Origin: JAGLOK01 sp963676355
GTDB taxonomy: Bacteria > Bacillota > Clostridia > Christensenellales > UMGS416
NCBI GenBank assembly: GCA_963676355.1
Contig: OY781093.1
Location: 620,001 to 684,000, forward strand
Length of the DNA stretch: 64,000 bases
Direction of reading: 5' to 3'
Part shown: positions 1-9,150 of the stretch, piece after piece
How positions within the stretch are numbered: the stretch's first letter is position 1
Layout of the letters: each line of letters starts with the position of its first letter
The notes under the pieces: model-generated
Seen by the model: the letters and a program-made list of their open reading frames with translations, nothing else
Told to the model about the DNA's origin: nothing
The model's database searches: none
Program-made: the position numbers and the translations under genes

Positions 1-440
1 TATATGTGAGCAAACTCGCCACCGTCTAAAACACCATCTTTAATCGTCATTGTTTCACTGCGTCCAAAAAATACTGAGCGAAGATGTCCGTCTGTGTTCA
101 TGCTGGTAAAGTCACCGGGCTCATTTACATAGCGGCCGAATTGTGCGTGGATGGGACCGGGGTGACGATACTGATGTTCTTCGGCAAAATCCGGAATCAT
201 TTTGCGCATTATATCAAGCAAGTCATGCTGTAGATATTCTAAATCGAAGCTATCGATATCATGTGAACATTCCTGAATCATCACGCTGCATGTAGTGTGA
301 TGAGAAGCGATGCAGCATGTGCCGTTTTTAATACCAGAAGCTTTTACAACCTCAATTATTTCCTTTGAAACGTCATGAAAGGTCGGTATCCATCCGCGTG
401 ACTGAAGTTCTAATTCCTTTTGAAAAACTTTAAATTCCAT
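1..440 (-). CDS. YjbQ/UPF0047 family protein (partial, cut by window edge)
   Basis: The reverse strand from an ATG at 440 reads an open frame to the left edge, so the C-terminal end is missing. The translation carries the YjbQ hallmarks: a CIASHHTTCSV stretch (about residues 42-52), an IQECSHDI segment, and later RHPGPIHAQFGRY and HLRSVFFGRSE. Family members are small trimeric proteins with weak thiamine-phosphate synthase activity; their true role is unsettled. A GGAGG site lies 7 bases upstream of the ATG. It sits 35 bases downstream of the triose-phosphate isomerase homologue on the same strand, so the two are probably co-transcribed. Its presence among sugar-phosphate isomerases suggests a metabolic rather than a thiamine role, which is inference. 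Confidence 0.85.
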   Translation of the reverse strand, partial: MEFKVFQKELELQSRGWIPTFHDVSKEIIEVVKASGIKNGTCCIASHHTTCSVMIQECSHDIDSFDLEYLQHDLLDIMRKMIPDFAEEHQYRHPGPIHAQFGRYVNEPGDFTSMNTDGHLRSVFFGRSETMTIKDGVLDGGEFAHI

Positions 441-475
441 TTTTATTCCTCCAATATTTAAAATTAAAAATTACG

Positions 476-1180
476 TTATTTATGGGTTTCATCCCAAGCA
501 CGGCGAACAGAGCTTATCATTTCATCCACCATTGCTGATTTGTCTGTCGCTTTCATAATTCCGCTTGTTGTTCCTGTAGCGTCTGCGCCGGCTTTTATGA
601 TTTTATAAACATCGTTGCCATTGCTTATTCCAGCGCCTTGCAGAACTGATATATCTGGGTTAACCGACTTGACAGCATCTGTTGAAGCTTTCACATATTC
701 TTCATCGCTTGTTTGCCCTGAGCCTATTAGCTCGCTTGGTTCGCAGACAATGATGTCAGGATTGAGATGAGCTATTGCGGTGGCTTCGGCAATTGAATCG
801 GCGCACACAATGGTATATAGTTCTAAATCTTCTGCACGCTTTATGCACGCTTTAAGATCTGCTATTGAAATTGGTTTTTCTGCATGGTTTAGCATAACTC
901 CTGTAGCACCAGAGGCCTTTACTGATTCCGGTAAAACCGAACCTAATCCTCTGCCGATGGGGAGTGAATCCATGTGCTGGGCAAAAACTAAAACATTTTC
1001 TGTAACCACTTGCGAAACTCTGTACAAATCACAGTATTGAGGAGTCAATATAATTCGAACATCGTATTTATTAGCAGCTTTATCAATTACCTTAGCCAGT
1101 TCTACCATATCATCGCCAAACATATACGCCTTAGGACCTATTTCAAAAAATGGGGGTTTAACTTTCTTGTCTTTTAACAT
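476..1180 (-). CDS. Triose-phosphate isomerase, archaeal-type short form
   Basis: This 234-residue TIM-barrel protein resembles archaeal triose-phosphate isomerases, which are shorter than the usual bacterial enzyme of about 250 residues. Visible signatures are PPFFEIGPKAY near the N-terminus, GVMLNHAEKPI (catalytic His region), IVCEPSELIGSGQ (catalytic Glu and following loop) and LQGAGISNGND near the C-terminus (phosphate-binding loop). The ATG at 1180 is preferred over the upstream frame start at 1213 because an AAAGGAG site precedes it by a normal distance. In this setting the enzyme may isomerise an unusual short-chain ketose/aldose phosphate, as the TPI-family EryH does in erythritol use; that is inference. 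It is followed by the YjbQ gene and divergent from the SIS-domain gene. Confidence 0.85.
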   Translation of the reverse strand: MLKDKKVKPPFFEIGPKAYMFGDDMVELAKVIDKAANKYDVRIILTPQYCDLYRVSQVVTENVLVFAQHMDSLPIGRGLGSVLPESVKASGATGVMLNHAEKPISIADLKACIKRAEDLELYTIVCADSIAEATAIAHLNPDIIVCEPSELIGSGQTSDEEYVKASTDAVKSVNPDISVLQGAGISNGNDVYKIIKAGADATGTTSGIMKATDKSAMVDEMISSVRRAWDETHK

Positions 1181-1234
1181 AATACCTTTTCTCCTTTGAT
1201 AATATGCTATCACAAAGGTTGCGCAAAGTCTATA

Positions 1235-1256
1235 ATAAACTTTCGATAAACTTACG
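1235..1256. promoter_or_regulatory. Tandem 11-bp direct repeat in divergent promoter region
   Basis: Two copies of ATAAACTTNCG lie head to tail with an exact 11-base period (1235-1245 and 1246-1256, one mismatch). They sit in the 142-base gap between the divergent TPI-like and SIS-domain genes, 8 bases upstream of a recognisable -35 box. Repeats spaced by one helical turn are typical of an activator or repressor binding site. No regulator gene is adjacent, so the partner is unknown. Confidence 0.4.
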
Positions 1257-1264
1257 AAAAAACA

Positions 1265-1293
1265 TTGAAATATTTGCGATACTGGCGTATCAT
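1265..1293 (+). promoter_or_regulatory. Predicted sigma-A promoter for SIS/epimerase operon
   Basis: TTGAAA at 1265-1270 and TATCAT at 1288-1293 are separated by 17 bases. The -10 box lies 29 bases upstream of the ATG at 1323, leaving room for the ribosome binding site AAGGAG. Confidence 0.5.
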
Positions 1294-1322
1294 ATAGACA
1301 TATATTAAGGAGATGTTATTCC

Positions 1323-1916
1323 ATGAAGAAAAAATCATTAGAAATGGCTCTTAAATCGGTTAAGACAGAGAGCGAAGCAGTTTGGGATATATTAGAATAC
1401 TTTGACGAAATGGCTTTTGAAAAAGCAGTAGATGCGCTAAGCTCTTGCGATAAGGTAATAACCTGTGCCAGCGGATCGTCAGGTATTGCAGCTAAGAAGT
1501 TTGCCCATACATTATCATGTATTGAGCGAAACGGCTATTTTTTATCTCCATCAGAAGCGGTACATGGCGGGCTTGGATGCGTGAAGAAAAATGATGCAGT
1601 AGTAATGGTGTCTCGCGGTGGAAAAACGGCAGAACTTTTGCCAATAGTTTCAGTTGTGAATAAAAAAGGAGCAACGCTTATAGCTGTTACCGAGAACTTT
1701 GATTCACCGATAGCAAAAGCTGCAGATATTATAATCCCACTTAAAATAGAAAAAGAATCAGATAAATACAATGTAATGGCGACATCAAGCTTTGTGGCAA
1801 CGATAGTCATTTTTGATGCTATGATTGCTGCTATTATGGAAGAAACAAACTATCAGCTTGAGCAATTTGCTCTTATTCATCCCGGCGGAGCGGTTGGGGA
1901 GCTTTTAAACAAGTAG
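1323..1916 (+). CDS. SIS-domain sugar-phosphate isomerase (arabinose-5-phosphate isomerase-like)
   Basis: A single SIS domain fills this 197-residue protein. The phosphosugar-binding loop reads CASGSSGIAAKKFA (about residues 49-62) and a second loop MVSRGGKTAE follows. The C-terminal IHPGGAVGELL matches the HPGGxxG signature of KpsF/GutQ-type D-arabinose-5-phosphate isomerases, but the tandem CBS domains of those enzymes are absent. The other candidate is 6-phospho-3-hexuloisomerase (HxlB-like), which has a similar length. An AAGGAG site precedes the ATG. The next gene is a ribulose-phosphate 3-epimerase homologue only 14 bases downstream, so the pair probably converts an aldose phosphate through ribulose 5-phosphate to xylulose 5-phosphate. 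The exact substrate is inferred, not shown. Confidence 0.8.
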   Translation: MKKKSLEMALKSVKTESEAVWDILEYFDEMAFEKAVDALSSCDKVITCASGSSGIAAKKFAHTLSCIERNGYFLSPSEAVHGGLGCVKKNDAVVMVSRGGKTAELLPIVSVVNKKGATLIAVTENFDSPIAKAADIIIPLKIEKESDKYNVMATSSFVATIVIFDAMIAAIMEETNYQLEQFALIHPGGAVGELLNK

Positions 1917-1930
1917 AAGAGGAAAACTAT

Positions 1931-2578
1931 ATGGTTAAAATTGCGCCATCAATACTTTCGGGCGACTTTGCCTCTTTAGGCTCTGATGTGGCAAGACTTC
2001 AAGGATGGGGAGCCTCGCTTGTGCATTTTGATGTAATGGACGGCATGTTTGTTCCGAATATGTCTTTTGGGTCGCAGATGATAAAGGCGTGCAGAAGCTA
2101 TTCAAGGCTTCCGTTTGACGTCCACTTGATGATAGAGCGGCCGGAAAGGTATATAGAGATTTTTGCGGAAGCCGGAGCTGATATTATTACTATTCATCAG
2201 GAGTCAACAGTACACCTCCAACGTGCATTAAAAATTATATCATCATGCGGGAAAAAGGTGGGAATTGCTTTAAATCCCTCAACTAGTCTAAGCGTACTGG
2301 AAAATATATATGATGATATTGATATGGTGCTTCTAATGACGGTGAATCCCGGATTTGGCGGACAAAAGTTTATTCCAGCAATGCTTGACAAAATATCTTA
2401 TTTGAAGGAAAAAATACGTCAAACCGAAAAGAATATCGAAATAGAGATAGACGGCGGAGTAACCGTAGAAAACTCAGAAATGATAAGAGATGCAGGTGCA
2501 GACATTCTGGTAGCCGGCAGCGCGGTTTTTCAGTCAGAAAATCCTTTTTATGCTATTCGTAAAATTTCAGGGGACTAA
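1931..2578 (+). CDS. Ribulose-phosphate 3-epimerase family protein
   Basis: This 215-residue TIM barrel has the full Rpe signature set: IAPSILSGDFASL, HFDVMDGMFVPN (metal ligands and catalytic Asp), HLMIERPERYI, VNPGFGGQKFI and IDGGVTVEN (second catalytic Asp), ending with GSAVF. The length fits Rpe or the related allulose-6-phosphate epimerase AlsE. Because the gene is coupled to an SIS-domain isomerase in a sugar locus, it is probably a catabolic copy, and an allulose-phosphate or other ketose-phosphate specificity cannot be excluded. An AGAGGAAAA site precedes the start, and the gene lies 14 bases after the previous stop. Confidence 0.9.
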   Translation: MVKIAPSILSGDFASLGSDVARLQGWGASLVHFDVMDGMFVPNMSFGSQMIKACRSYSRLPFDVHLMIERPERYIEIFAEAGADIITIHQESTVHLQRALKIISSCGKKVGIALNPSTSLSVLENIYDDIDMVLLMTVNPGFGGQKFIPAMLDKISYLKEKIRQTEKNIEIEIDGGVTVENSEMIRDAGADILVAGSAVFQSENPFYAIRKISGD

Positions 2579-2640
2579 TTTTTTGAACATTTATAACACT
2601 TATACTAAATAAAAAATAATATCATTATGGAGAAAAATGC

Positions 2641-3789
2641 ATGAAATACAAAGATGACAAACACATTGAAAAAGCACTTGAAGAAATTCGCGATGCAAAA
2701 CCATATACCGATTGGGCAGTGAGAGAGCAGTTAAAAGTCTGGCGTGGACAGAAGGTTGAAAACCAACCTTTGCTTTTAAATTGCCCCATTAGCGAGGAGG
2801 AAGCAACGTATTTTTCGCGGCACAGTTATAAAGAAATTCATTATGATAGTAATAAGAATTTTGAGTATCATGTGCCGAGTATGCTGGCTGCAGTTCGTGG
2901 AGGAGCGGGGGCCGTACCTTCAGCTCGCGCGAATATGGGCTGCGGGATATATGCTGCATATTTTGGACTTAATCAAACACTCTATGACGATAAAATGCCT
3001 TGGCTTATGCAGCACTTGAGCAAAGAAGAACTCAAAGGAATTAATGCTTCGGATTTAAAGCTTACTGATGAATTTAATGCCGGGCTTGATCACATGAAGT
3101 TTTTGGCAGAAGTTTTAAAAGGAACAGGAGCAAGAGTATACCCAATGGATTTGCAAGGGCCTGTGGACTTAGCGCATTTGGTATATGGTGATAATTATTT
3201 CTACGATTTATATGATGATATGGAATTCATGGATCATCTGATGAATCTGTGCGTGGAAGCTATAAACATGGGTTCAAAGGCATGTCTTGATATAATCCCA
3301 GAAAGTGATGAGGCTGTTGCGCATTATTGTGAAACGATTCTGCCAAGGGAGCTTGGCGGGATAAAAACCAGCGAGGATACATCCACATTGCTCTCAAAGG
3401 AACACGTGGAAAACATAGCGATGGGTTCCACAAAAAAAGTGCTTGAATTCTCGGGTGGAGGCTACGTGCACTATTGTGGGAAAAACGACCATTTGCTTGA
3501 AACTGTATTGGATTGTGATATCGCAAGAGGCTTAAACTTTGGCAATCCTGAGATGCAGGATATAGAATATGTGCTAAAACGATGCGCAGACAGTGGAAAG
3601 ATACTCTACAGCAGTGTTAAAAAAGACGAAAACGAGCCATGGAGTGAATATTTCACAAGGTTGCTTAAAGCATCATATAAGGACGAAAAATTTCACCTGC
3701 TGTTAAGCTTAAGCTGTGATATTTCTGAGCGCCAGAATGTTTTGGACGAATGGAAAAGAGCGCAGGAAAAAGTTCGCAGCGACTATTAA
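2641..3789 (+). CDS. Uroporphyrinogen decarboxylase (URO-D) family protein
   Basis: The 382-residue product has the URO-D/MtaA TIM-barrel layout: a variable N-terminal region, a DLQGPVDLAHLVYG segment (about residues 177-190), a conserved hydrophobic helix, FSGGGYVHYCGKNDHLLE (about 269-286) corresponding to the HxCG zinc-type motif of corrinoid methyltransferases, and RGLNFGNPEM. In the methyltransferases His and Cys bind zinc; here the His and Cys of HYCGKND could do so, but this is not proven. It is probably not a heme enzyme, since no porphyrin genes are nearby. Such proteins recur inside Clostridia glycan loci with unknown substrates. It starts 62 bases after the epimerase and is followed by the GH106-like gene. 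Confidence 0.75.
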   Translation: MKYKDDKHIEKALEEIRDAKPYTDWAVREQLKVWRGQKVENQPLLLNCPISEEEATYFSRHSYKEIHYDSNKNFEYHVPSMLAAVRGGAGAVPSARANMGCGIYAAYFGLNQTLYDDKMPWLMQHLSKEELKGINASDLKLTDEFNAGLDHMKFLAEVLKGTGARVYPMDLQGPVDLAHLVYGDNYFYDLYDDMEFMDHLMNLCVEAINMGSKACLDIIPESDEAVAHYCETILPRELGGIKTSEDTSTLLSKEHVENIAMGSTKKVLEFSGGGYVHYCGKNDHLLETVLDCDIARGLNFGNPEMQDIEYVLKRCADSGKILYSSVKKDENEPWSEYFTRLLKASYKDEKFHLLLSLSCDISERQNVLDEWKRAQEKVRSDY

Positions 3790-3852
3790 GATTAAGCTAT
3801 ACGTAGATAATTGAATATTTGTGGAAAATTCATATCAATGGAGGAAACTGCT

Positions 3853-6828
3853 GTGAATAATAAAGAATTTAAATCCCCATCTGCGATATTTCGGCCTGCT
3901 CCGTTTTGGAGCTGGAATGATAAGCTTTGCAGGCAGGAACTTGAGCGACAAATAGAAGAAATGGCAGATAAGGGCTGGGGCAGCTACTTTATGCACTCAA
4001 GAGTAGGCCTTGTAACAAAATACCTCTCAGATGAATGGATGGAAATGGTTGAAGCATGTGCCAAGAAGGCTAAAGAAACAAACACTTTTGCTTGGCTCTA
4101 TGATGAAGACAAGTGGCCGTCAGGGTTTGCAGGCGGAGAGGTTCCGCTTTCAAATGAAGCCTTCCGCTCAAGGGGGCTTGTGTTTGTAGAAAAGGGTAAG
4201 AAAGAAAGTATTGACAGTGTGCTTGCGGAAGTTGAAAAGGGCGGATTGACATATTTGATTTGCAAGAGGGTGGTTCCGCTTGGGGATCTTTGGTTTAATA
4301 AAGCAAGCTATGTAGACCTTATGAATCCTGAAGCTGTAAAAGCTTTTATAGCTTTTACACATGAGCGGTATAAAAAGACATGTGGCAAATACTTTGGCAA
4401 AGAAATTCCGGGGATTTTTACAGACGAGCCTTGCTATCTTATGCATAGCCAATACAATGCTCCGGTGATTCCGTGGTCGGACTATTTGCCTGAATTTTTT
4501 GAAAAGCTAAACGGATATAAAATAGAAGAAAATCTTGCTGAACTTTTTCTAAATGTTGGAGATTATAAAAAGGTACGTTATGATTTTTATTTAAGTGTCA
4601 CAAAATTATTCATGGAAAGCTTCACAAAGCAATACTATAACTGGTGCGAAGCAAATAATTTGATTATGACCGGTCACTTCATGTGTGAAGATGACCTTGT
4701 TAGGCAAACAATGTGGATAGGTGCGGCAATGCCGCACTACCAGTTCATGCATTGGCCGGGCATCGATAAACTAGGCAGACATATAGAGCAGTTTGTTACT
4801 GTAAAGCAAGTTACGTCAGTGGCGGACCAGCTCCAGAAAGAGCGTTCGTTAAGCGAAGTTTTTGGATGCGTGGGACAGCATGTAAGTTTCTATCATAGAA
4901 AATGGATTGCTGACTGGCAGGCGTCTTTGGGAATCAGCTTTGCAAACCATCATCTCTCTCTATATTCCATGAGGGGAGAAAGAAAAAGAGATTATCCTGC
5001 GAACCTGTTTTATCAGCAGTCGTGGTGGGATGAAGAAAAGACATTTTCTGATTATATCAGCAGGATGAGCTATGTAGTTTCAGATGGAAAAAGAGAAGTG
5101 AATATACTGGTCATACATCCTATCGGAACAGCATGGTCAGAATTTACTCCACTGGATATGGACAACGGCTTTTCAAATATAAATAGCTTATACAATAAGC
5201 CTTTTGAAGTGTTGTCAAAGGAGCTTATGGCAAATAAATTGGACTTCCATTACGGCGATGAAATAATCATGGAAGAGAATGCCGCAGTAAAAGACGGCAA
5301 ATTTGTAATTGGAGCATTTGAATATGATACAGTAATTGTTCCGCATTGCTCAAGGCTTGCGCCAAACACAATCAAATTGCTAGGTGAATTTTCAAATCAA
5401 GCTGGCAGTGGCAGACTTCTTATGTTGGACAATGTGAATATAGCGGATTTGCCAAAACACAAAAGTGTGGCAACAACCGTTGATGCTATAAAGATTCTTG
5501 ACGAATATTATCCTAACAGAGTAAAAGTATTAGATAATTCTGCAGGGGAAAATGCTAAAGAAATATTTGTCCATGTGAGACAAATAGATGAAGGAAAGAG
5601 CATCTTAATTTCCAACACAAACAAGGACAGGCAGATAGACACAACAGTTTGTATTTTTGGAGCAGGTAATGTAAAAGTGCTTGATCTTATGACTGGGAAC
5701 TACTATAACGCGCCTGCTTATAAAGAGCATGGGGTTATGAAGATAGACATATTGTTTCATCCTGCGGGAAGTGTAGTGCTTCTTGTCGGGGAGAATAAAA
5801 AAAACTATGAGAATGTTCCTTTGCTTTTGGACAGTGGAGTCGAGTTTGCCGCGCAGAAAAAGATTTTGGTTGCATTAGATGAGTGGCATATTGATATTCT
5901 TGAAGAAAATGCACTTTTACTGGAAGATATAACACTTTATATGGATGGGAATAAAGTGCTTGAAAACAAACCGGTTTCTATGGCTTGGCATGAGTATTTT
6001 TATAAAGCGGAGGATGGAACTCCGTTTGCAGCTGAATACCCATTTGAGGTTTTACAAATCCCCGAAGGTGATGTTTTCGCAGTCATTGAGTCGGCAGAAA
6101 ATCTTGACAGGATACTGCTCAATGGACATGAAGTGCAGCCGATGAAATACAAAAATGATGTGGATACATTCGATCCGAATAAGAACTGGAAAGACTCAAG
6201 TTTTGTAAAAGTGCCTATTTCAGAACACTTAATTACAGGCGAAAATATATTAAAGCTGGAAGGCAAAAAGATAAATAATATAACAGGCCCCGGATGTCAT
6301 GAGGGAGTGGATGATGTTGATAACCATGAGCCTACTGAAGTTGAGGCCGTTTACATAATAGGCGATTTTGGGATCGAAAGTTTTGGAAGGCAGAAGTTTG
6401 TCATCGGCAGTAAAAAAGAAATTGGATGCGCTTCAGATATTACCAAGGAAGGATATCCGTTCTATACTGGAAAAGCAAAATACAGCACAAAAGTTTATTG
6501 TGAAAACAAAGATGGCAGAATACTGCTGAAGATTGATGATGCAAACTGCGCATGTTCCAGACTTATTGTTAATGGAGCAGATGTCGGTATTAAATATTGG
6601 CATCCTTTTGTCTATGATGTTACAGAGAGTATAAAACAAGGCGAAAACAATATTGAGATAATAGCCTCATCAACTTTATTTAACTTAATGGGACCAAACA
6701 GAATATCAGGAATTTTGGATACTAAAAGCGTTGGTCCGAGAACTTTTATTGACCATAATAGATTTACCCAAATACGTGAATTTACTCCCTTTGGTTTGGG
6801 AAAAGCATATCTTATTAAGACAGTTTAA
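3853..6828 (+). CDS. Large GH106-like glycoside hydrolase
   Basis: The GTG at 3853 is chosen because GGAGG at 3840-3844 precedes it by 8 bases; the longer frame from TTG 3811 has no such site. The product is about 991 residues. The N-terminal segment (FRPAPFWSWNDKL, then FMHSRVGL, WLYDEDKWPSGFAGG) is the signature of large GH106-like or alpha-L-rhamnosidase-related barrels, and GIFTDEPCY (about residue 190) carries acidic residues that are catalytic candidates. The last third (about 640-980) looks like beta-sandwich, galactose-binding-like domains. No signal peptide is present, so it probably acts in the cytoplasm on imported oligosaccharides. Rhamnosidase activity is inferred from family resemblance only. 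Confidence 0.65.
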   Translation: MNNKEFKSPSAIFRPAPFWSWNDKLCRQELERQIEEMADKGWGSYFMHSRVGLVTKYLSDEWMEMVEACAKKAKETNTFAWLYDEDKWPSGFAGGEVPLSNEAFRSRGLVFVEKGKKESIDSVLAEVEKGGLTYLICKRVVPLGDLWFNKASYVDLMNPEAVKAFIAFTHERYKKTCGKYFGKEIPGIFTDEPCYLMHSQYNAPVIPWSDYLPEFFEKLNGYKIEENLAELFLNVGDYKKVRYDFYLSVTKLFMESFTKQYYNWCEANNLIMTGHFMCEDDLVRQTMWIGAAMPHYQFMHWPGIDKLGRHIEQFVTVKQVTSVADQLQKERSLSEVFGCVGQHVSFYHRKWIADWQASLGISFANHHLSLYSMRGERKRDYPANLFYQQSWWDEEKTFSDYISRMSYVVSDGKREVNILVIHPIGTAWSEFTPLDMDNGFSNINSLYNKPFEVLSKELMANKLDFHYGDEIIMEENAAVKDGKFVIGAFEYDTVIVPHCSRLAPNTIKLLGEFSNQAGSGRLLMLDNVNIADLPKHKSVATTVDAIKILDEYYPNRVKVLDNSAGENAKEIFVHVRQIDEGKSILISNTNKDRQIDTTVCIFGAGNVKVLDLMTGNYYNAPAYKEHGVMKIDILFHPAGSVVLLVGENKKNYENVPLLLDSGVEFAAQKKILVALDEWHIDILEENALLLEDITLYMDGNKVLENKPVSMAWHEYFYKAEDGTPFAAEYPFEVLQIPEGDVFAVIESAENLDRILLNGHEVQPMKYKNDVDTFDPNKNWKDSSFVKVPISEHLITGENILKLEGKKINNITGPGCHEGVDDVDNHEPTEVEAVYIIGDFGIESFGRQKFVIGSKKEIGCASDITKEGYPFYTGKAKYSTKVYCENKDGRILLKIDDANCACSRLIVNGADVGIKYWHPFVYDVTESIKQGENNIEIIASSTLFNLMGPNRISGILDTKSVGPRTFIDHNRFTQIREFTPFGLGKAYLIKTV

Positions 6829-6896
6829 AACAGCACTACTAGTTTAAAAGAAAAAGATTACTTGATTTGTAATAGCTTTAATGGAGGAAATATAAA

Positions 6897-9080
6897 ATGG
6901 AAAGCAGACGCACATATCTTGATTCATCCGCTTCGGTAGAAGAAAGAGTAAAAGATTTGTTGTCTATAATGACACTTGAAGAAAAAGTGAATCAGCTGTC
7001 AAGCGAGATGATAACAAACCCCAGCGAGAGAAAAAGAAATTATGAAGTGGGGCATGTAAGAAATCCGGCACATTTCGAACACTCTTTAGAGAAAAGAAAA
7101 TCGCCGTCGGAATGTGCAGAAATAATTAATGAGGACCAAAAAAGAGCTATAGAAAGCAGCCGCCTCGGAATACCTGTATTGCAAAACGGAGAAAGCCTGC
7201 ATGGTGCTCAGTGGGGAGATGCCACGTGTTTTCCTCAAGCAATCGCACTTGCCAGCACTTGGAACAGAGATTTGATGAGAGAAGTCGCAAGTGTAATCGC
7301 AAAAGAGTCAAGAGCGGTAGGAATACGACAAGTGTTAGCACCTGTAGTAAACATTGCAAGAGATCCGAGATGGGGCCGTGCTCAGGAAACATATGGCGAG
7401 GATCCATATCTTACATCTGCCATGGGGTTGGAATATGTTAAAGCAATTGAAAAAGAAAATATAGTTTCCACACCCAAGCATTTTGTTGCAAATGTGGCAG
7501 ACGGCGGAAGAGACAGCAATGCTTCAAACCTTTCGTGGAGAATATTGAGAGAAATATATTTACCAGCCTTCAAAAAATGCATAGTGGAGGGCGGAGCCAG
7601 ATCCATTATGCCTGCATATAATTCCGTTGACGGCTTGCCTTGTACATGCAATAAAAAGCTGCTTATAGATATATTGAGAGATGAGTGGGGATTTGAAGGC
7701 TTTATTGTTTCCGATTACTCATCATTAATAGGGATGCACCAAAGACACTATATGACAAAGGATTATCCTCAAGCGGTAAAAAAAGTTACTGAAGGCGGCT
7801 TGGATGTGGAGCTGCCAAATGGAGGCAGTGCTTTGCTGGAATTAGTCCGAAGTGGAGAGATTTCCGAAGAAAGAATAGACATTTCGGTGGCTCGTGTGCT
7901 TAAAGCGAAATTTGAATTAGGTCTTTTTGAAGAGCCATATGTTGATGCTTCAAAGGCAGATGAAATCGTAAGAAGCAAAGAGAGTATAGATATAGCTTTG
8001 AAAGCTGCAAAAGAGAGCATAGTGCTGCTTAAAAACGAGAAAAAGGTTCTGCCATTAAAAAAAGATATTAAAACACTTGGAGTCTTTGGACCAAGCAAAG
8101 ATATAATGCTTTTAGGAAACTATTCAGGACCACACGACGGATGGCATGGGCCCGGAGTTTTGCCTGTAGAAGGAATAAAAAATATTGTTTCAAACAATAC
8201 TGATATATTGATTCATGAAGGAAATCAAGCACCAGAAGAAATTGCTGAAAAGTGCGATGCGGCGATAATATTTACTGAAATATTTGAGACTGAAGGTGGA
8301 GACAGATCTGACTTGAACCTTCCAAGCGATAAGAATATAAGCTTTTCTCAGTCAAATTTAAATGTAGTGGACTCTTGGGAACGTGACATGAAAAAGGTTG
8401 ATCAGGAAACACTTATTCGAAAAGTAGCCGATACAGGAGTTCCTACTATAGTTGTGCTCTTAAACGGCTCTGCCGTAACTATGAGCAAATGGGAAGGCGA
8501 TGTTGATGCAATTGTTGAAGCATGGTATCCTGGCGAACAGGGGGGCAATGCCATCGCAGAAATATTGTTTGGAGAATATAATCCGGGAGGAAAACTTCCA
8601 ATAACTTTTCCTAAATCAGTTGGACAAGTCCCTATATACTATAACCATAAGACTTCAGGCAGAGTGTATGGATATAACGACGATGATGGAAAGCCCATGT
8701 TTCCGTTCGGACATGGTTTAAGCTATACTCAATTTGAGTATACAAATCTTAAAGTAGAAGTAGAAAGTGGTTTGCCTGATGTTAAAGTAAGTATTCGTGC
8801 CGATGTCAAAAACGTAGGTGAGTTAAAGGGCGACGAGGTTGTTCAACTCTACATAAGACATATGTATGCATCAGTTGCGACTCCTATAAAACAATTACAA
8901 GGATTTGAGCGCATATCTTTAGATAAAAATGAAATAAAAACAGTGGTATTTGAGTTGAGAAACGAAGATCTTAGCCTCTGGAATGAGCAAATGGAATTTA
9001 TGGTGGAGCCGGGTGAATTCATTGCCATGATTGGCAGCTCCAGCATGGATATAAGGCTTGAGAAGGACTTCGAAATATAA
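6897..9080 (+). CDS. Beta-glucosidase-type glycoside hydrolase family 3
   Basis: The 727-residue protein has the three-part GH3 plan: an (alpha/beta)8 barrel (about 1-320) with DPRWGRAQETYGEDPYL, KHFVAN and GFIVSDYSS, where Asp273 is the predicted nucleophile; an alpha/beta sandwich domain (about 370-580) with VVLLNGSA and EAWYPGEQGG; and a C-terminal fibronectin III-like domain (about 640-720) after FPFGHGLSYTQFEY. No signal peptide is visible, so it is intracellular. GH3 members remove beta-glucosyl, xylosyl or arabinosyl residues; the specificity is not readable here. GGAGG precedes the ATG. It follows the GH106-like gene by 68 bases and probably belongs to the same operon. Confidence 0.93.
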   Translation: MESRRTYLDSSASVEERVKDLLSIMTLEEKVNQLSSEMITNPSERKRNYEVGHVRNPAHFEHSLEKRKSPSECAEIINEDQKRAIESSRLGIPVLQNGESLHGAQWGDATCFPQAIALASTWNRDLMREVASVIAKESRAVGIRQVLAPVVNIARDPRWGRAQETYGEDPYLTSAMGLEYVKAIEKENIVSTPKHFVANVADGGRDSNASNLSWRILREIYLPAFKKCIVEGGARSIMPAYNSVDGLPCTCNKKLLIDILRDEWGFEGFIVSDYSSLIGMHQRHYMTKDYPQAVKKVTEGGLDVELPNGGSALLELVRSGEISEERIDISVARVLKAKFELGLFEEPYVDASKADEIVRSKESIDIALKAAKESIVLLKNEKKVLPLKKDIKTLGVFGPSKDIMLLGNYSGPHDGWHGPGVLPVEGIKNIVSNNTDILIHEGNQAPEEIAEKCDAAIIFTEIFETEGGDRSDLNLPSDKNISFSQSNLNVVDSWERDMKKVDQETLIRKVADTGVPTIVVLLNGSAVTMSKWEGDVDAIVEAWYPGEQGGNAIAEILFGEYNPGGKLPITFPKSVGQVPIYYNHKTSGRVYGYNDDDGKPMFPFGHGLSYTQFEYTNLKVEVESGLPDVKVSIRADVKNVGELKGDEVVQLYIRHMYASVATPIKQLQGFERISLDKNEIKTVVFELRNEDLSLWNEQMEFMVEPGEFIAMIGSSSMDIRLEKDFEI

Positions 9081-9123
9081 AAAGCCGACAGCGATTTTCA
9101 ATCAATAGTGGTGAGTAGAAAAA

Positions 9124-9150
9124 TAAGAATATAGCTTTGCTATATTCTTA
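9124..9150. terminator. Perfect bidirectional hairpin between convergent genes
   Basis: A 12-base perfect stem (arms 9124-9135 and 9139-9150) with a TTT loop lies between the GH3 gene and the oppositely oriented isomerase gene. Its right arm covers the stop codon of the isomerase. It lacks a long U-tract but probably ends transcription or protects RNA ends in both directions. Confidence 0.5.
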
